The notes: generated from the sequence alone by a model not told the origin. Positions 32,182-39,958 are shown, counted from the first letter of the stretch. The stretch: 39,958 nt of DNA from a virus (IMGVR_UViG_3300031601_000004:1-39958), one strand, 5' to 3'. Translations and numbers: made by a program.

Positions 32182-34404
32182 ATGGGCGTAAAAGCGTTAT
32201 CACCAGATATTGAACTTATATCACAAAAAGCTGGAAATGAGGCAGTTAATAATTATCAATCGTGGATTGGAACTCCACATTTATTCTTAGCAACTGCAAG
32301 ATTTCTAAATGCAAATAAAGAAAAAGATCGTTATACTGAGAGTTATGAAAACTTTTCAGGTATTCTTAAAGAATATGGAATTACAGGAGAAAATTTTACA
32401 GAAATGTTTTTAGAATTATATCCTGGCCTTAAAATTAGTGGAGAAACATATAAGGTTGAGTGGCATGAAGAAGGACAAACTGTTCGTAGAAACTTAAAAT
32501 TAGATGCAAGTAAACAAAAGCGTCAAATGCAAGTTGAAGATTTAATCAAAGTTCTATTTTCAGACAGTAGCTTTATTTTAAGAGATATCCTTGAATATGT
32601 ATTAAAAAGTACATCAGCGAATGCTTCTCAAAAAGTTGATGAATTAGCTGAAAAAATGGCTGATGCATTCAATGTTAAAATTGCAAAGCAAGAAATTGCA
32701 GCATTAGAGAAAGTTCCTGAATTAGTAAATCTTAATAAGTACGTAAGGGAGAGCAAACCATTTGTCGTTGGCGCTGATAATGCAGTAAATCAAATTCAAC
32801 TTGGTTTATCAGGGAAATCAATTAATAATGTTATTCTTGTTGGTCTTGCTGGAACTGGTAAAACTGTTTCAGTATATGAATTTGTAAAACGAATTATCAA
32901 CAAAAATACAATCAAGAAATTCCACAACAAAATCATATATCAATTAGATGCTGGCCAATTAGTTGCTGGTACTAGATATCGTGGAGATATGGAAGCAAAA
33001 TTAATGAATATTATCAAGTTGGTTATTGCCAATCCTGAAGTTATTCTATTTATTGATGAAGCACATATGATGGTTAAACTTGGTGATGCTGAAGGCGCTG
33101 CGAGTGCTGGAAACATTTTAAAACCATTTATTACTCGTGGAGAAATACAAATGATCTGGGCAACGACTACTGATGAATATCAAAAGAACATCAGCAAGGA
33201 CAAAGCACTAGAAAGAAGATTCCATAGAGTAAATATCATTGAACCATCAAAAGAAGAAACTTATCAAATACTTAAAGGTGTTCAACCTGGTATTGAAGAG
33301 TTCTTTGGTAAACATGGTTCAGACAAAGATTTAATCCAAAAAGTATTAGATTATTCTGAAAAATATACACTAGACCAAGCAAATCCTGCAAAAGCTATTA
33401 ATATGCTTGAACTTGCATTTGCTAACTCAACTGTTTTCAATGAAGATGGAGAAATAGTGATGACTGAAGATATTCGAAATGCTATCAAAGTAAAATATAA
33501 TATTAACATTTCTGAAACTAAAGCAACTGATAGTGAAAAAGCATTATTTGATTTCATTTTAGGTCAAGATGCAGCTTTAACAGACGTTGTAAAAATATTA
33601 AAACGTATTGACCGCGGACTTGTTGATCCTGAACAGCCACTAGGCTCAGTTATTTTAGCTGGACCAACTGGTGTAGGTAAGACAGAGACTGCAAAAATCA
33701 TTTCAAAAGTATTCTTTGGTTCTGAAAAGAACTTCATCAAAATCAATGGTGGAGAATATAGTAATGACATGGATATAACTAAAATCACTGGATCAGCACC
33801 TGGATACATCGGTTCTGATGATGAATCTGGATTAGTTTCAATGATTAAGCAATATCCAAGTTCTGTTGTATTATTTGATGAATGTGAAAAAATGGCTGAT
33901 AAAGTATTTGACGCATTACTAAACATCTTAGATACAGGAGAAATGACTGACAACCACGGAAACCGTGTAAGCTTTAGAAATGCATTAGTTATCTTTACAA
34001 CTAACTTAGGTTATGATAAAGACTTTGCAAAAGCTAAAGGTCAAGGTGTTGTTAGACATAGAACAAGCTCAATGGAAATCCGTGAAGCTGTTGAAAAACA
34101 CTTTCGTCCAGAGTTCATTAATCGTCTTGACGAAATAATCGTTTACGCAGGATTAACTAATGATATTGCTGAACAACTTATCGAAAGATATAGAAAAGTA
34201 TATGTTGCTAATACTGTCACTAAGAATGACGTTAAGTTTAGTAAAACTGACATTGCTGAAATTATCAAAGAAGCAAATATCGAAAGTTACGGGGCGCGTG
34301 GACTAAAGAAAGCTGTTAAGAAACAAATTTCTAAGGTTTATGATCGATTAGAAAAAAAGTTAAGAGAAAAAATTCAAAATAAAAAATTAGTAGAAATTAA
34401 ATAA
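32182..34404 (+). CDS. ClpA/ClpC-like double AAA+ unfoldase
   Basis: This 740-aa protein has an N-terminal Clp-N-like helical domain (about 1-150, with a TPHLFLA segment), then two AAA+ modules. D1: Walker A GLAGTGKT near 222-229, Walker B LFIDEAHM near 289, and an arginine finger region KALERRF. D2: Walker A GPTGVGKT at 494-501, Walker B VLFDECEK near 563, and FRPEFINRLDEII. There is no long coiled-coil M-domain, which separates it from ClpB. Where ClpA and ClpC carry the ClpP-docking IGL/VGF loop (between TTNLG and FRPEF), this protein reads KGQGVV, so docking to ClpP, if any, uses a changed loop. GGGAGG precedes the ATG. A ClpP gene lies two genes downstream. Confidence 0.9.
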   Translation: MGVKALSPDIELISQKAGNEAVNNYQSWIGTPHLFLATARFLNANKEKDRYTESYENFSGILKEYGITGENFTEMFLELYPGLKISGETYKVEWHEEGQTVRRNLKLDASKQKRQMQVEDLIKVLFSDSSFILRDILEYVLKSTSANASQKVDELAEKMADAFNVKIAKQEIAALEKVPELVNLNKYVRESKPFVVGADNAVNQIQLGLSGKSINNVILVGLAGTGKTVSVYEFVKRIINKNTIKKFHNKIIYQLDAGQLVAGTRYRGDMEAKLMNIIKLVIANPEVILFIDEAHMMVKLGDAEGAASAGNILKPFITRGEIQMIWATTTDEYQKNISKDKALERRFHRVNIIEPSKEETYQILKGVQPGIEEFFGKHGSDKDLIQKVLDYSEKYTLDQANPAKAINMLELAFANSTVFNEDGEIVMTEDIRNAIKVKYNINISETKATDSEKALFDFILGQDAALTDVVKILKRIDRGLVDPEQPLGSVILAGPTGVGKTETAKIISKVFFGSEKNFIKINGGEYSNDMDITKITGSAPGYIGSDDESGLVSMIKQYPSSVVLFDECEKMADKVFDALLNILDTGEMTDNHGNRVSFRNALVIFTTNLGYDKDFAKAKGQGVVRHRTSSMEIREAVEKHFRPEFINRLDEIIVYAGLTNDIAEQLIERYRKVYVANTVTKNDVKFSKTDIAEIIKEANIESYGARGLKKAVKKQISKVYDRLEKKLREKIQNKKLVEIK

Positions 34405-34431
34405 GAGAACCCAAGGGTTCTCTTGTATTTT
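34403..34431 (+). terminator. Intrinsic terminator overlapping a stop codon
   Basis: A stem of up to 10 bp AAGAGAACCC/GGGTTCTCTT (the inner pairs will open to form the loop) is followed by TGTATTTT. It begins within the TAA of the Clp ATPase gene; the next gene starts 17 nt after the tail. Confidence 0.8.
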
Positions 34432-34447
34432 AAAGAGGGAGGCAATT

Positions 34448-35644
34448 ATGGTATTAATTATTTTAGCAGTTATTGTAATGATAGCAGTATTCATAGGTTT
34501 AGGATTAGGGGATCATGAATATAAATATATAGAACGTAAACGCAATTATACAACAAATGAAATTGAAGATGTTGAAAAAACTAGCAGTAAATTTGGTTTT
34601 AAACTTAATAAATTACAATTGTTGGCACCATTAGCATTGTTAATAATTTTATTTGGTATGTTTACAACAGTAGACGCAACTGAAGTTGCAGTTGTAACAC
34701 GTTTTGGCGAAGTTCAAGAAGTAGTTAATGAACCAGGCCTTAAGGTCAAGAACCCATTAGACAAATATAATAAATATTCAACTGAAGTTCAAGAAATCCG
34801 ATATGATAATGTTGATCATTTGGAAATTTCATGTTGGGCTAGTACTGGTCAAGATGTATTTGCATTGGTAACAGTTCAATATAAAATTGATGTAACTAAT
34901 GCCGCACAAATTTATGAAGTTTTCGGTGGCAATATTGATGCAGTACAAACTAAATTAAGTTCATTATTAATCGCTGAAGTTAAAGGAACTATATCAAAAT
35001 ATACGCCAGACGGACTTATTGAAAACCGTGCTGTACTATCTGGAGAAATTGAAAATGATATCAGAACACAACTTGCTTCTGGTGATGACCCGCTTCCAGT
35101 AATACTTACAGCAGCATATTTAACAAATATTAACTTTACAATTACTTTCCAAGATTCAATTGATGCAAAAGTAGTTGCTGAACAAGATTTAATTAAAGCT
35201 GCTACAGAAAAAGAAATTGCTGTTGTTCAAGCTAATGAAGCTTTAGAAATTCAAGAAGTTTTAAATGCACAAAACATTGCAATGGCTATTGCTCAAGCAA
35301 CAGCTGATGTAACTAGAGCTGAAGGTACTTCTACTGCTCAAACATTATTGAATTCTGTTACTGTAAATGCGATTAATACAATGTATATTGGTCAATTCGC
35401 TGATGACATTGAAAGAGCTGCATTTGAAGCAAGTATAACAATGATAACAAATGATAATGGTACTCCATTAGATTTAACAGATGACTTTATCACTCAAACT
35501 AGTGATGGTGGATTCTTAACTATTCAAGAAGTTTCTAATATCATATTAACACAATTATATTATGATACTTGGGATGGAATTTTACCAGAAGTTATCGCTG
35601 GCGAAGATGGGCTAAGTTTAATCTTACCATCAGATAATGAATAA
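34448..35644 (+). CDS. SPFH/Band 7 (prohibitin/HflK-like) membrane protein
   Basis: This is a 398-aa protein. It has two hydrophobic segments, at residues 2-21 and about 56-75, followed by TVDATEVAVVTRFGEVQEVVNEPGLKVKNPL, the classic opening of an SPFH domain as in HflK and prohibitins (VxxxxxGVVxRFGKxxxxxxPGLHxxxP). The domain continues through VTVQYKIDVTNAAQIYEVFG. An Ala/Glu/Gln-rich helix (about 255-305) would be the oligomerising coiled coil, and a C-terminal region of about 90 residues is unassigned. SPFH proteins build membrane-bound rings or cages, and HflKC encloses the FtsH protease. Lying between a Clp ATPase and ClpP, this one may organise proteolysis at the membrane. GGGAGG precedes the start. 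Confidence 0.88.
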   Translation: MVLIILAVIVMIAVFIGLGLGDHEYKYIERKRNYTTNEIEDVEKTSSKFGFKLNKLQLLAPLALLIILFGMFTTVDATEVAVVTRFGEVQEVVNEPGLKVKNPLDKYNKYSTEVQEIRYDNVDHLEISCWASTGQDVFALVTVQYKIDVTNAAQIYEVFGGNIDAVQTKLSSLLIAEVKGTISKYTPDGLIENRAVLSGEIENDIRTQLASGDDPLPVILTAAYLTNINFTITFQDSIDAKVVAEQDLIKAATEKEIAVVQANEALEIQEVLNAQNIAMAIAQATADVTRAEGTSTAQTLLNSVTVNAINTMYIGQFADDIERAAFEASITMITNDNGTPLDLTDDFITQTSDGGFLTIQEVSNIILTQLYYDTWDGILPEVIAGEDGLSLILPSDNE

Positions 35645-35658
35645 ATACTAAAAAATAT

Positions 35659-35691
35659 AATAAGGCAGACATAATGTCTGCCTTATTTTTT
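35659..35691 (+). terminator. Intrinsic terminator
   Basis: A 12-bp stem AATAAGGCAGAC/GTCTGCCTTATT with loop ATAAT is followed by TTT-rich sequence. It lies between the SPFH and ClpP genes. Confidence 0.9.
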
Positions 35692-35713
35692 ATAAAGAGG
35701 GAGGAATTAAATT

Positions 35714-36298
35714 ATGAATAAACCGGAAAAGCTTACTAGTAATTATGCACAACCAAAATATGATATTCAAAAAGCACAAATAGACAGTAGGGTTATTCAC
35801 TTAGAAGGTAAAGTGGATCCTGCATTAGCAAGTTATATTATTCAAACATTATTTCATTTAAATGAACTTGATAGAAAAAGTCCAATTCAAATGTATATTA
35901 ATAGTCCTGGCGGTAGTGTTATTGATGGAATGGCTATTATAGATGCAATGAATTTTATCGAAGCACCAGTTTATACAATTGCTCGTGGAATGGCAGCATC
36001 AATGGGAGCTTTAATTTTAGCTGCTGGTCAAAAGGGTAAAAGATTTTCGTTACCAAACAGTGTTATTTTGATTCATGAAGGATCAAATGGCAATGAAGGA
36101 ACAACATCAAATTTTCAATCTTATGCAAAATTTTCAGAAAAATTGAATATTAGAGCAAATAAATTTCTTGCAAAAGCAACAGGTAAAACTGTAGCTCAAA
36201 TCAAGAAAGCTATTCTTGTAGACAATTGGATGTTTTCAGAAGATGCAAAAGAATATGGATTAATTGATGAAATTGTAACACACGCATTAGAAGAATAA
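35714..36298 (+). CDS. clpP: ClpP-family serine protease
   Basis: This 194-aa protein is the usual mature ClpP length. The catalytic triad is complete: Ser96 in GMAASMGAL, His121 in VILIHEG and Asp170 in LVDNWMFS, with the oxyanion glycine segment SPGGSV at 64-69 and the terminal DAKEYGLIDEI. It should form a 14-subunit barrel that degrades proteins fed by an AAA+ partner; the ClpA-like gene upstream is the natural candidate, though a host ClpX or ClpC could also dock. The N-terminal 15 residues differ from typical ClpP axial loops. GGGAGG precedes the ATG. Head-maturation proteases share this fold, but this sequence is much closer to true ClpP. Confidence 0.92.
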   Translation: MNKPEKLTSNYAQPKYDIQKAQIDSRVIHLEGKVDPALASYIIQTLFHLNELDRKSPIQMYINSPGGSVIDGMAIIDAMNFIEAPVYTIARGMAASMGALILAAGQKGKRFSLPNSVILIHEGSNGNEGTTSNFQSYAKFSEKLNIRANKFLAKATGKTVAQIKKAILVDNWMFSEDAKEYGLIDEIVTHALEE

Positions 36299-36328
36299 GA
36301 GGGATCTAATCCCTCTTTCTTTATTTTG
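36297..36328 (+). terminator. Intrinsic terminator overlapping a stop codon
   Basis: A 9-bp stem AAGAGGGAT/ATCCCTCTT with a 3-nt loop is followed by TCTTTATTTT. It begins in the ClpP stop codon and ends 13 nt before the next start. Confidence 0.85.
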
Positions 36329-36341
36329 AGAGGAGGACACT

Positions 36342-37757
36342 ATGGATTTATTCGATGATGAAAAAGATAACAACAATAACATACATGCTGAAATTAGTGG
36401 TATGCCTGAAAATGAAGAAATTGATTTTGGCGATGATAGTAATATCAATGCTGAATCAGGCTTTGATTCTTCAGAAAAAGATGCAGTACTCAATCAAATC
36501 AGTCAGACGTTTGGTGTGACTCAGGAACAGCTAGATTATGCAATGAAAGAATTTTCAAATTTGTTAATCACTGGTACTGATCCAGAATTTATAAAACAAA
36601 TAAAACCCCATATGCACCCTGTTGAAGATGACGAAAGTGGTTTTCAATTAGATATCATGGGATTAAAAATAATTCTAGATAAATTTTTAGAAGGAAACCA
36701 TGTTCCAAAACAACAATCAACAAATCCATTTGCAGGTATAGACCCAACTAACCCACAAAGTATGATATCTGAATTTATGTCTACGTTAGGTGTGAGTCAA
36801 CAAGACGCTAATGATTTAATAAAGCGAATTGAAAAAATTACAAAGAAAAATACAAAAAATATAGTTAGTAATAGTGAAATCGGTGAAAAAGAGGAAGAAA
36901 TAGATAATTTATTATCAGATTCTTATGAGTATGAAATTATTACTCAAGAAGACTCATTTGGTTTTATTAAACATACAGCATCTGAAGATATATATGAAAA
37001 TTTCAAAGATGTTTATGGCGAAGGATCTTATGATCTTTCAATGTTTGCAACGTTACAGGGTTATAACTTAGCTCCAGCGCTTCAAAGTATTGATAAACTT
37101 GAGTACTTAGAGCATAATGATAATTATATTTTACTTAGAGCTTATTCTGACAGTAATAATGAAATCGAAGATTTTGTTGTTGCGATTATTCAAATGGATG
37201 ATGAGTTTCAAATGATGGTTCCTATGTATGGAAATACATATAACATCGAAAGTGGAAATGTTATTGTTAAAGGAATTGATGATACACTTTATTTAGAAGA
37301 AGAAAAAAATGACGTTGTTGAAGTAAATTTAAAGAATCCTTTGGATTTAGAGAGATTGAAAACATCCATTGACATTGCATTATATGAAGAAAAAAGACCA
37401 CTTCTTTCAGTCCAAGAATTCGGAAAGATTTTTGTAGCTCCAGCTCCTTCTACTTTTACTAGTAATTTTGTAAAAGTTGGACGAATTAAGGCTTATGACA
37501 GCAAGGAAGTAGAAATGTTTAAAATGCATTGTGACATTGATGAAGATCAAGAAATATTTGATTTCTATATCAAATTAGATGATGAGTATTCAGCAAGAAT
37601 GCTAAGAGCTGTTCAAGAATATTTTAAATATATCGATTTTAATACAAACGAAAAGATAAAAAATTGTGAACTTTATAGCAGGAATTATGAAGCTCTGTAT
37701 ATCGAGTTAGATTTAGGGAGTCTCCCTGAGTTTGCTCATCTATGGAGAGAAAGATAA
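36342..37757 (+). CDS. Large acidic unknown protein with UBA-like helices
   Basis: This is a 471-aa protein. The first 45 residues are disordered and acidic. Two short helical elements (SQTFGVTQEQLDYAMKEF near 53 and MSTLGVSQQDANDLIKRI near 146) look like repeats of a small three-helix, UBA-like unit. The C-terminal 270 residues are a mixed alpha/beta domain without recognised motifs. GAGAGGAGG precedes the ATG. It closes the AAA+/SPFH/Clp block, so an adaptor that brings substrates to the protease is a reasonable guess, not shown by the sequence. Confidence 0.78.
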   Translation: MDLFDDEKDNNNNIHAEISGMPENEEIDFGDDSNINAESGFDSSEKDAVLNQISQTFGVTQEQLDYAMKEFSNLLITGTDPEFIKQIKPHMHPVEDDESGFQLDIMGLKIILDKFLEGNHVPKQQSTNPFAGIDPTNPQSMISEFMSTLGVSQQDANDLIKRIEKITKKNTKNIVSNSEIGEKEEEIDNLLSDSYEYEIITQEDSFGFIKHTASEDIYENFKDVYGEGSYDLSMFATLQGYNLAPALQSIDKLEYLEHNDNYILLRAYSDSNNEIEDFVVAIIQMDDEFQMMVPMYGNTYNIESGNVIVKGIDDTLYLEEEKNDVVEVNLKNPLDLERLKTSIDIALYEEKRPLLSVQEFGKIFVAPAPSTFTSNFVKVGRIKAYDSKEVEMFKMHCDIDEDQEIFDFYIKLDDEYSARMLRAVQEYFKYIDFNTNEKIKNCELYSRNYEALYIELDLGSLPEFAHLWRER

Positions 37758-37767
37758 ACTTAAATAT

Positions 37768-37800
37768 AAGAAGAACTACGGTTCTTCTTTTTTTGTTTAA
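37768..37800 (+). terminator. Intrinsic terminator
   Basis: A 9-bp stem AAGAAGAAC/GTTCTTCTT with loop TACG is followed by TTTTTG. It ends the Clp block. Confidence 0.92.
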
Positions 37801-38041
37801 TATTTTTGAAAAAGATATATAATTTAAAACAAAGAATTTGAGCTAAACAATAAATTAATAATTAATTTGATGGAAATTTCCATTCAATTTCAAAAAACCA
37901 AAGATGATATATTTTATAGTGAGTGTTAAAATTTCTTTTCTAAAAAATTTAATAAAATGTCCAGAAAGAGATATACAACGCTACTACAAAGATATATTAG
38001 TTTTATCCGTTTTTATGAAATTGTAGAAAGGATGACAAAAT
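37801..38041 (+). promoter_or_regulatory. AT-rich intergenic region upstream of nrdJ
   Basis: This region, with the preceding terminator, is the longest gene-free stretch (284 nt). It holds an AACAATAAATTAATAAT element at 37846-37862 of the recurrent candidate promoter class, and a perfect 14-nt palindrome ATGGAAATTTCCAT at 37870-37883 just after it, placed where an operator could sit. Several GATATAT sequences occur. I see no cobalamin riboswitch pattern, no tRNA and no ORF with a good start. The nrdJ ribosome binding site GAAAGGATG ends this region. Confidence 0.4.
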
Positions 38042-39485
38042 ATGTTCATACGAAAAAGAACTGGTGAATTACAAGAATTTAACATGAGAAAAATTGAGGA
38101 TGCTATATACAAGGCTTTTAAAGAAACTTATGGCCGTGAAAAAGCACGAGAATTATTTGACGACATAAAAGCTATGGCAAAATCAGTTCATGTTTATGAA
38201 GGAATTGGCATTGAAGAAATACAAAACAAAGTTCAATATGCTATTAAGGAATATCCAGAGGCAGTTGAACACTACATACTACGACGAAATGCTAGATCAA
38301 AGCGTAGAGAATCATTGAAAGATGTTGTCTACAGTTCAGAATACTTAGCACCTAGTTTTTTAATCAACTATGACAATTACCCAGAACATATGAGTCCAAT
38401 TAGTAAGTTTACTTACTTGAGAACATATAGTCGAGACGTTATTGAATTAGGACGCCGAGAAACATTTAAAGAAACAACAATTAGAGCTGTAGATCACAAT
38501 ATCAATATGGATATAAGATCTAGAGACGAAGATGTTATGCAATTCTTGAAAAAAGAAGCAGAACAAATGTTCGATATGCAATTTAATTTACGTTCATTTC
38601 TTAGTGGACGTGCAATGTTTACAGGTGGAAGTTCAGCAGCAGAAAAGTTCCCTTTAAGTTTATTTAATTGTTCATTTATTGAACCAGATACGCTTGATGC
38701 TTTTTATGATATCTTATATTTGTTATCAGTAGGAGCTGGTGTTGGATACAGAAATACATGGGATGTTGCAGATAAACTTCCAAAATTTAGAGATGACATA
38801 CGATTACAAACAGTTCCTTACAATCCTTTACCAAAAACAATGAGAAAAGATAAAACTCAAGTGTTAAAACTTAATGGAACAATCTCAATTATTGTTGGTG
38901 ACAGCAGAGAAGGTTGGGGAAAAGCTATAACTGAATTCTTAAAATATATGAGTTATGAATACGAGCATGATTATAAAAATATCAGAATGGTATTTAATAA
39001 CATTCGACCAAGTGGAGAACCGCTCAAAACTTTTGGGGGCTATGCTTCAGGAGCAGAACCATTTATTCAAGCAATTCAAAAAATTCATGAGGTAATTACT
39101 AGTGATTATAGAGATAGTCATGGTAATGTATTAACTAAGAAAATGGTGGATGGAAAAATTCGTCCTATACATATTATGCACATAGCAAACTCAATTGCCG
39201 AAGCTATTGTTGTCGGTGGAGTTCGTAGAAGTGCAATGATTTCGTTATTCTCTCATGATGATACCGAAATGGCAACAGCTAAAACTAATTTTGTTGATTT
39301 CAGTGATCGAAAAATATCACATTACTGGATCTCAAATAATACAATGGTTATTGAAGATGGTTATGAACCAACTTTTGAAGAAGTACAAGCACTAATGGAA
39401 AATATTAAAAACTTTGGTGAACCTGGATTTATGAATGAAAGTGAACTTAAGAAAAGACATCCATTAGCTAGAGGAATGAATCCGT
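38042..39485 (+). CDS. nrdJ: Class II (B12-dependent) ribonucleotide reductase, exon 1
   Basis: Residues 1-95 form an ATP-cone regulatory domain (FIRKRTGELQEFNMRKIEDAI). The rest follows the monomeric Lactobacillus leichmannii-type reductase: FLSGRAMFTGG, LSLFNCSFIEP with the first active-site Cys, VGAGVGYRN, IRPSGEPLKTFGGYASG, GGVRRSAMISLFS, and HYWISNNTMV. It reduces ribonucleotides to deoxyribonucleotides using adenosylcobalamin and no oxygen. The frame reaches ARGMNP and then diverges into intron sequence with an early TAA at 39502. Exon 1 should end with the T of a Cys codon, so splicing would restore the family motif NPCGE holding the thiyl-radical cysteine. Exon 2 is outside the window. 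Confidence 0.9.
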
Positions 39486-39958
39486 TAACCTATTCAATTT
39501 AACATGCGGATTTAAAAGTGCGTGAATTGCTGGAATCTCCTTAGAGCTTTTAGAACTACAACGTGACCTGCAAAGGTGAGCGTGAATGTTTGAAAATCTA
39601 AAAGATTGGACAATCAGCAGCTAAGCTTCCCTATGGGAAGAAAGTTCAACGACTAAGGTTTCTTTAAGAAAAAGACGAAAGTTAACTGAGTTAACGGAAA
39701 GGTATAAATTATGAATCAATTAAAATCAAGTGAATTTAAAGCATTTATTTATGGAACTATGTTAGGAGATTCTTATGTACATAATACATCACATAGAAGA
39801 TTTGGATGTGGACAAGTAAAGGAAGATGTAATTCTTTATAAAAAAAGAATTATTGAAAACCAATTAAATAAATGTATAACAAATTATAAAGCACAAAATT
39901 ATAAGCAAAAAGACGGAAGAAACAGACAAACATTATATAGATTAACTATTCAACATGA
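39486..39958 (+). other. Group I intron (IA-like), 3' end outside window
   Basis: P1 is clear: exon bases 39479-39485 (AATCCGT) pair with intron bases 39506-39512 (GCGGATT), with the conserved U-G wobble at the cut site. Core-like sequences follow: GAATTGCTGG near 39524, CCTTAGAGC, AATCAGCAGC near 39613 and GTTCAACGACTA near 39644, the P4/P6/P7 type sequences of phage group IA introns such as those of Twort and SPO1. A LAGLIDADG ORF begins at 39711. The 3' strand of P7 and the 3' splice site are not seen, so the ORF may lie in P8 or P9. Confidence 0.88.
39711..39958 (+). CDS. Intron-encoded LAGLIDADG homing endonuclease (partial)
   Basis: ATG 39711 follows GGAAAGG by 8 nt. The frame stays open to the window edge (82 complete codons). 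Residues 14-22 read YGTMLGDSY, a LAGLIDADG-type motif with the catalytic Asp, preceded by a short helix as in the family. The visible portion continues with a Phe-Gly-Cys-Gly-Gln segment resembling the DNA-contacting beta strands. Such enzymes cut intron-less alleles to spread the intron. Only the N-terminal part can be judged. Confidence 0.82.
   Translation, partial: MNQLKSSEFKAFIYGTMLGDSYVHNTSHRRFGCGQVKEDVILYKKRIIENQLNKCITNYKAQNYKQKDGRNRQTLYRLTIQH

Noticed and set aside
35714-36298. ClpP-like gene as a phage head-maturation protease
   Set aside because: No capsid, portal or scaffold gene is adjacent. The length and triad spacing are those of cellular ClpP, and a Clp ATPase lies nearby.
37801-38041. 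Cobalamin riboswitch upstream of the B12-dependent reductase
   Set aside because: I see no conserved B12-box-like sequence or compact paired structure in this AT-rich gap.
1-39958. tRNA genes, especially a UCA-anticodon suppressor tRNA
   Set aside because: No segment with a TTC-loop and acceptor pairing was found in any intergenic gap. The gaps are mostly terminators and AT-rich DNA.
1-39958. CRISPR array
   Set aside because: The only direct repeats are in-frame coding repeats in the acidic proteins. No regularly spaced repeats with unique spacers occur.

Overview
This window is most likely a segment of a large, AT-rich dsDNA tailed-phage genome with an alternative genetic code. The reasons are: every confident gene lies on the + strand in tightly packed operons; there are phage-type replication and transcription genes (a T4-like family B DNA polymerase fragment, a UvsW-like helicase, RNase H, and the C-terminal part of a multisubunit RNA polymerase beta-prime subunit); there are selfish elements (a free-standing HNH endonuclease and a group I intron with a LAGLIDADG ORF); and many genes are unrecognised. 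Strong AGGAGG-type ribosome binding sites and many intrinsic terminators suggest a Firmicutes- or Mollicutes-like host. No capsid, tail or terminase gene is recognisable here.

Genetic code. All 43 genes whose ends lie in the window can be read to TAA (35) or TAG (8), and none needs TGA. Six in-frame TGA codons (10807, 13272, 22251, 25379, 28189, 28267) lie inside otherwise continuous frames and are best read as Trp (code 4). I therefore merge frames that would otherwise break into 10309-11058, 11409-14618, 21471-22586 and 27820-28611, and end the guanylate kinase at 25390. No tRNA, and so no UGA-suppressor tRNA, is visible in the window.

Layout. 1-4546: end of an unknown gene, an HNH endonuclease, a RdgB/HAM1-like nucleotide pyrophosphatase, and a family B DNA polymerase fragment that starts after catalytic motif A. 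4593-9853: unknown genes, a radical SAM protein, a HAD phosphatase, a SpoT/MESH1-like HD hydrolase and a DUF5662-like protein. 9956-14618: unknown genes and a 1069-aa, very acidic, repeat-rich protein. 14765-20985: RNA polymerase beta-prime C-terminal part, SF2 helicase, an SSB-like protein and small genes. 21088-22586: two genes, one sharing its repeat family with the 1069-aa protein. 22698-28611: RNase H, guanylate kinase, several unknown genes and a zinc-finger/nuclease fusion. 28722-37757: MoxR-type AAA+ ATPase, VWA protein, small acidic protein, ClpA-like unfoldase, SPFH membrane protein, ClpP protease and an unknown acidic protein. 38042-end: class II ribonucleotide reductase interrupted by a group I intron that runs off the right edge. 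There is no gene-free stretch over 300 bases; the longest is 37758-38041.

How the genes fit together. RdgB, HAD phosphatase, guanylate kinase and NrdJ point to phage control of the nucleotide pool. The polymerase fragment, helicase, SSB-like protein and RNase H form replication and recombination functions. The RNA polymerase fragment implies phage-encoded transcription, and recurrent AT-rich motifs after terminators are candidate promoters. The most unusual block is the AAA+/VWA/Clp/SPFH group, which looks like a phage-encoded, possibly membrane-tethered protein remodelling and proteolysis module.
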